A DNA stretch of 9,513 bases from an uncultured Collinsella sp. (lineage in GTDB: Bacteria; Actinomycetota; Coriobacteriia; Coriobacteriales; Coriobacteriaceae): NCBI GenBank assembly GCA_902494555.1, contig CABUTR010000048.1, positions 1-9,513 of the forward strand. The letters are read 5' to 3'. How positions within the stretch are numbered: position 1 is the stretch's first letter; every line of letters begins with the position of its first letter. Both the position numbers and the translations under genes were made by a program. Shown one piece after another: positions 6,486 through 9,513 of the stretch. The notes under the pieces are model-generated. The model worked only from the letters and a program-made list of their open reading frames with translations, did not search any database and was not told the origin of the DNA.

Positions 6486-7402
6486 TGGGATTCTTTGACG
6501 CTCTCTCGCGCGGACTTGAGCGCAGCCGCGAGGCCCTCAACGAGGTCTTCTACTTTGGCGGCGAGGTCGACGAGGACTTTTGGGAGGACCTTGAGGATAC
6601 CCTCGTTATGGGTGACATGGGTGCCGAGGTCGCCATTCAGGTCTCCGATGACCTGCGCGAGACGGCCGCCAAGAAAAACCTCAAGACCGCCCCGCAGCTT
6701 CGCCGTGCCCTGGCCGAGCAGCTCGAGCAGCACTTTGTGCCCATCGAGCGCGATCCGTTCTCCGACACGCCGAGCTGCGTGCTGTTTGTAGGCATTAACG
6801 GTGCCGGCAAGACCACCACGGTCGGCAAGATTGCGAGCGCCATGGCCGCCCGCGGCAAGAACGTGGTGATCGGTTCGGCCGACACCTTCCGTGCCGCCGC
6901 CATCGAGCAGCTCGATGTGTGGGGCCAGCGCGCCGGCGTACCGGTTATCAAGCGTGACCGCGGCTCCGATCCGGCGAGCGTGTGCTATGACGTACTTGAC
7001 GAGGCCGATAAGCGCGGCAGCGACCTGGTGCTCATCGATACCGCCGGCCGTCTGCACACGAGCCCCGAGCTCATGCGCGAGCTCGCCAAGGTGGTCAACG
7101 TGACGCGTAAGCGCGCCGCCAATATGGCCGCCGGCCCCATGCCCGTCTCGGTCGTCCTCGTAATCGATGCCGCGACAGGCCAAAACGGTCTGAACCAGGC
7201 GCTCGAGTTTAACGAGGCGCTGGGCCTGGACGGTATTATCATGACGAAGCTCGACGGCACGGCAAAGGGCGGTATCGCCATGGCCGTGGCCGAGAAGCTC
7301 AAGCTCCCGATCCTGCGCGTGGGCGTGGGCGAGCAGGTCGATGACCTGCAGGAGTTCAATGCCAAAGATTTCTGCCGCGCCCTGGTGGGCGAGTCCAATT
7401 AA
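6485..7402 (+). CDS. ftsY: signal recognition particle receptor FtsY
   Basis: FtsY is the SRP receptor GTPase. It docks ribosome-SRP complexes at the membrane and forms the paired GTPase complex with Ffh. The 305-residue protein is a compact NG form. It has only a short N-terminal stretch (MGFFDALSRGLERSREALNE), rather than the long acidic A domain of E. coli, as in many Gram-positives, and no transmembrane segment. Motifs: P-loop GINGAGKTTT at 103-112, DTFRAAA at 133-139, DTAGRL at 185-190, TKLDG at 254-258, and a closing GVGEQVDDL. The start ATG shares its A with the smc stop (TAATG). The nearest purine-rich site (GGAAAGG, 6465-6471) is 13 bases away, so translation probably depends on coupling to smc. 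The ffh gene follows after ten bases; no ylxM lies between. Identification is secure. Confidence 0.96.
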   Translation: MGFFDALSRGLERSREALNEVFYFGGEVDEDFWEDLEDTLVMGDMGAEVAIQVSDDLRETAAKKNLKTAPQLRRALAEQLEQHFVPIERDPFSDTPSCVLFVGINGAGKTTTVGKIASAMAARGKNVVIGSADTFRAAAIEQLDVWGQRAGVPVIKRDRGSDPASVCYDVLDEADKRGSDLVLIDTAGRLHTSPELMRELAKVVNVTRKRAANMAAGPMPVSVVLVIDAATGQNGLNQALEFNEALGLDGIIMTKLDGTAKGGIAMAVAEKLKLPILRVGVGEQVDDLQEFNAKDFCRALVGESN

Positions 7403-7406
7403 GGAG
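7401..7406 (+). promoter_or_regulatory. ribosome binding site for the GTG start of ffh
   Basis: AAGGAG begins at the second A of the ftsY stop codon region (TAAGGAG) and is six bases before GTG 7413. It fixes the start and suggests ftsY-ffh coupling. Confidence 0.75.
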
Positions 7407-7412
7407 TGACTA

Positions 7413-8888
7413 GTGTTTGATTCCCTGAGCGATCGCCTCAACGACACATTTGACCGCCTGCGCGGCAAGGGCAAGCTGACCGAGGCCGATATCACCTCGG
7501 CCATGCGCGACATCCGCATGGCGCTGCTCGAGGCCGACGTCAACTTTAAGGTCGTCAAGGAGTTTGTCGCCAAGACCAAGGAGCGCTGCATGACCGCCGA
7601 GGTCATGGAGTCGCTGTCGCCGGCACAAAATGTCGTCAAGATCGTGCTCGACGAGCTCACCGAGATGCTCGGCTCCACCGAGAGCAAGCTCGTCTTTTGC
7701 AACCGCATTCCCAATGTCATCATGCTCGTGGGCCTGCAGGGCTCCGGTAAGACCACGGCGGCCGTAAAGCTTGCCTACCTGCTCAAGAAGCAGGGCCGCT
7801 CGCCGCTGCTCGCCGCGTGCGACGTCTACCGTCCCGCCGCTGCCGACCAGCTGGCCACGCTTGGCGGAGAGATCGGCGTACCGGTCTTCCGCGGCGACGG
7901 TGCACACCCGGTCGACATCGCCAAGGGCGCCATTCAGGAGGCCGTCGACCACCTGCGCGACGTGGTCATCGTCGATACCGCCGGTCGTCTGCAGATCGAC
8001 GAACAGATGATGCAGGAAGCCGTGGACATCAAGAAGGCCGTCAAGCCCGATCAGGTGCTGATGGTCGTCGATGCCATGACCGGCCAGGATATCGTCAACG
8101 TCGTCTCGACCTTTGCCGAGCGAACCGACTTTGACGGCGTGATCATCTCCAAGCTCGACGGCGATGCCCGTGGCGGTGGCGCGCTTTCCGTGCGCCAGGT
8201 GACCGGTAAGCCCATCAAGTTCGTGAGCATGGGCGAGAAACCCGATTCGCTGGAGCCGTTCTATCCCGATCGTATGGCCAAGCGAATCTTGGGCATGGGC
8301 GACGTCGTCGGCATCATCGAGAAGGCCCAGGAGGCCGCCGATGCCGAGCAGCTCGAGGCTGCCGAGCGCATGCTGCGCGAGGGCTTCACCATGAACGACA
8401 TGCTCGACCAGATGAAGGCCGTCAAGAAGATGGGCGGTATGAAGGGCATCCTGGGCATGCTCCCCGGTGGCCAGCGTGCGCTCAACCAGATGGGCGGCAA
8501 TCTGGACGAGGGCATCTTCGATAAGAACGAGGCCATCATCATGTCGATGACCAAGGAGGAGCGCCTGCGCCCCTCCATCATCAACGGCCAGCGCCGTGCC
8601 CGCATCGCCAAGGGCGCCGGCGTGACTCCCACCGAGGTCAACAGCCTTATGAAGCAGTGGGGCGAGATGAACAAGATGATGGGCCGCATGCGCACGATGG
8701 CCAATCAGGCGCAGGCCGGCGGCAAGAAGGGCAAGAAGGGTAAGAAGGGCAAAAAGATGCGCATGCCCAATATTCCCGGTCTGGATGCCATGGGTCTGGG
8801 CGGCATGGGCGGCCTGGGAATGGGCGGCCCCAAGTCCGATATGGACCTGCTGCGCCAGATGGAAGCGCAGATGCGTAATAAGAAGTAG
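7413..8888 (+). CDS. ffh: signal recognition particle protein Ffh
   Basis: Ffh is the SRP54-type GTPase. It binds 4.5S/SRP RNA and hydrophobic signal sequences of nascent chains and hands them to FtsY at the membrane. Domains in 491 residues: N domain (1-100, starting MFDSLSDRLNDTFDRLRGKG), G domain with P-loop GLQGSGKTT (107-115), DVYRPAAADQL (137-147), DTAGRL (188-193), SKLDGDARGG (246-255), and a Met-rich M domain (about 300-432) with the RNA-binding helix QRRARIAKGAGVTPTEVN. The C-terminal tail is unusual: four Gly-Lys-Lys repeats at 437-448, then a Gly/Met-rich stretch (residues 460-472) and a final helix DMDLLRQMEAQMRNKK. The length exceeds the usual 440-455 because of this tail. The GTG start has a good AAGGAG. 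It is the last gene of the + strand block. Neither the SRP RNA gene nor rpsP was seen downstream. Confidence 0.96.
   Translation: MFDSLSDRLNDTFDRLRGKGKLTEADITSAMRDIRMALLEADVNFKVVKEFVAKTKERCMTAEVMESLSPAQNVVKIVLDELTEMLGSTESKLVFCNRIPNVIMLVGLQGSGKTTAAVKLAYLLKKQGRSPLLAACDVYRPAAADQLATLGGEIGVPVFRGDGAHPVDIAKGAIQEAVDHLRDVVIVDTAGRLQIDEQMMQEAVDIKKAVKPDQVLMVVDAMTGQDIVNVVSTFAERTDFDGVIISKLDGDARGGGALSVRQVTGKPIKFVSMGEKPDSLEPFYPDRMAKRILGMGDVVGIIEKAQEAADAEQLEAAERMLREGFTMNDMLDQMKAVKKMGGMKGILGMLPGGQRALNQMGGNLDEGIFDKNEAIIMSMTKEERLRPSIINGQRRARIAKGAGVTPTEVNSLMKQWGEMNKMMGRMRTMANQAQAGGKKGKKGKKGKKMRMPNIPGLDAMGLGGMGGLGMGGPKSDMDLLRQMEAQMRNKK
8721..8756 (+). repeat. four tandem 9-base repeats encoding Gly-Lys-Lys in ffh
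   Basis: GGCAAGAAG occurs four times in a row (8721, 8730, 8739, 8748), with single-base changes in copies three (GGT) and four (AAA). It is in frame and encodes (GKK)4, so a change of copy number by slippage would keep the frame. Confidence 0.9.
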
Positions 8889-8908
8889 CGACTGGTTAAG
8901 TCGTGTAT

Positions 8909-8948
8909 GGCGAAGGCCGCCTGGATGGTACTCCAGGCGGCCTTCGCC
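8909..8948. terminator. perfect 17-bp inverted repeat between convergent ffh and the NifX-like gene
   Basis: GGCGAAGGCCGCCTGGA (8909-8925) is matched exactly by its reverse complement at 8932-8948 around a six-base loop (TGGTAC). It begins 21 bases after the ffh stop and lies 57 bases beyond the stop of the opposing gene, so it could stop transcripts from both sides. Neither flank has a true T run (GTTCGTTTGC on the + side), so it is an atypical intrinsic terminator. A small 5-bp hairpin (CGACT/AGTCG, 8889-8903) precedes it. A 6-bp one (GCGGCA/TGCCGC, 8987-9005) overlaps the end of the minus-strand gene. Confidence 0.6.
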
Positions 8949-9004
8949 GTTCGTTTGCAGGTTGTTGTACGCGTGGGAGCGTGCTGGCGGCAGGGTATTT
9001 GCCG

Positions 9005-9433
9005 CTAGTGGCAGCCGCAACCCTCGTGGCCCTTGTGCTCGTGATGGCCGTGGCAGCCGCAGGACTCGCCATGCTCATGGGCGTGCTCGTGGTCGTGACC
9101 GTGGCAGTCGCAGGTGGCCTCGCCGGTCTGCGCGAGCGTGCCCGCGATAAGGGCCTCGACGCAGGCGTCGCAGCTGCCCTGGGCGCCCGCGTAGACCGTG
9201 ATGCCGGCCTGGGTGAGCGCGTTGATGGCGCCGCCGCCGATACCGCCGCAGATGAGCGTGTCGACGCCGCCGTTGGCAAGCAGGCCCGCCAATGCGCCGT
9301 GACCGGTGCCGCCGGTGCCCACGACCTGTTCGTTGAGCACCTTGCCATCCTGGATGTCGTAGATCTTGAACTGCTCGCTACGGCCAAAGTGCATAAAGAT
9401 GTTGCCGTTGTCGTACGTCGTTGCCACCCTCAT
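9005..9433 (-). CDS. NifX/NifB-type metallocluster-binding protein with His/Cys-rich tail
   Basis: This 142-residue protein belongs to the dinitrogenase iron-molybdenum cofactor biosynthesis family (NifX, NafY and C-terminal NifB domain). Such small domains bind Fe-S or Fe-Mo type clusters; in non-nitrogen-fixing anaerobes their role is mostly unknown. Family marks: N-terminal MRVATTYDNG, HFGR at 15-18, a GTGGTGHGALAGLL segment, ICGGIGGGA at 61-69, and a closing VEALIAGTL. There is an extra CxxC (Cys88, Cys91). The last 35 residues (108-142) contain 12 His and 6 Cys, with three CxCH units (CDCH, CGCH, CGCH), clearly a metal-binding tail. No signal peptide or membrane segment is seen, so it is probably cytosolic. 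The start ATG at 9433 has a near-perfect ribosome binding site. The frame stays open to the window end, but without another start codon. No nitrogenase gene is near, so nitrogen fixation should not be assumed. Confidence 0.88.
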   Translation of the reverse strand: MRVATTYDNGNIFMHFGRSEQFKIYDIQDGKVLNEQVVGTGGTGHGALAGLLANGGVDTLICGGIGGGAINALTQAGITVYAGAQGSCDACVEALIAGTLAQTGEATCDCHGHDHEHAHEHGESCGCHGHHEHKGHEGCGCH

Positions 9434-9440
9434 GGCGCCG

Positions 9441-9449
9441 ACCTCCTTT
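9441..9449 (-). promoter_or_regulatory. ribosome binding site of the NifX-like gene
   Basis: Read on the minus strand this is AAAGGAGGT, almost the full anti-16S complement, seven bases before ATG 9433. It is the strongest ribosome binding site in the window and argues for this start although the frame is open upstream. Confidence 0.85.
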
Positions 9450-9513
9450 GCTGGCCATGCGGCCGTCGTCGTGGCGATGGGGGAGTACGCGATATTGCCA
9501 TCTTCGATGATAA
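9450..9513 (-). other. region upstream of the NifX-like gene, unassigned
   Basis: These 64 bases run to the window edge. One minus-strand frame is open and ends in a TGA overlapping the ATG of the NifX-like gene (ATGA). Another is open and in frame with that gene. Neither translation resembles a family I recognise, and I see no clear -10/-35 pair. The region could be the end of an upstream gene in the same operon or a leader. Confidence 0.3.

Noticed and set aside
6398..7756. 452-codon minus-strand open frame across ftsY
   Set aside because: It spans the ends of three conserved + strand genes and shows no motif; treated as a shadow frame.
7410..9020. 536-codon open frame on the minus strand opposite ffh
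   Set aside because: It lies antisense to the whole of a clearly conserved gene. The translation is His/Leu/Gly/Ala-rich without any recognisable motif. It is the usual shadow of GC-rich codon use.
9005..9433. Evidence of nitrogen fixation
   Set aside because: Only a NifX-type domain is present, with no nifHDK or other nif genes in view. Such domains are widespread in anaerobes that do not fix nitrogen.

Overview
The window is a GC-rich stretch of bacterial chromosome packed with housekeeping genes. The gene set, the actinobacterial style of the SMC C-terminus (motif EVEAALDDANL, ending LYGVSMQANGV) and the codon use suggest an actinobacterium. A gut Coriobacteriia member such as Collinsella is my best guess. 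That is inference from memory, not from a search.

Layout, all on the + strand from 3 to 8888: a 5'-truncated DUF177/YceD gene (3-491); rpmF for ribosomal protein L32 (556-735, 59 aa); plsX (823-1842); acpP (1967-2209); rnc (2213-2938); smc (2949-6485); ftsY (6485-7402); ffh (7413-8888). From acpP onward the genes are spaced 3, 10, -1 and 10 bases apart, which looks like one operon with translational coupling. The three looser gaps (yceD-rpmF, rpmF-plsX, plsX-acpP) each hold a -10-like box, and the last two also hold a hairpin followed by T residues. These gaps are the likely places where expression is adjusted. After ffh, a perfect 17-bp inverted repeat separates this block from a convergent minus-strand gene (9433-9005). 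That gene encodes a small NifX/NifB-type metallocluster-binding protein with a His/Cys-rich tail. No gap exceeds 300 bases.

How the genes fit together: YceD and L32 belong to the large ribosomal subunit. PlsX and ACP supply acyl-phosphate for membrane phospholipid. RNase III processes rRNA and other double-stranded RNA. SMC compacts and segregates the chromosome. Ffh and FtsY are the protein core of co-translational membrane targeting. The order is the classical Gram-positive plsX-(fabD-fabG)-acpP-rnc-smc-ftsY-ffh block, but without any fab gene between plsX and acpP.

I found no mobile element, CRISPR array, tRNA or rRNA, and nothing that qualifies as a clearly new system. The points most worth a second look are departures from family consensus at key residues (ACP Asn-Ser-Leu instead of Asp-Ser-Leu; RNase III Asn120 in place of a metal-binding Asp), the hairpins in the plsX and acpP leaders, and the metal-binding tail of the NifX-like protein.
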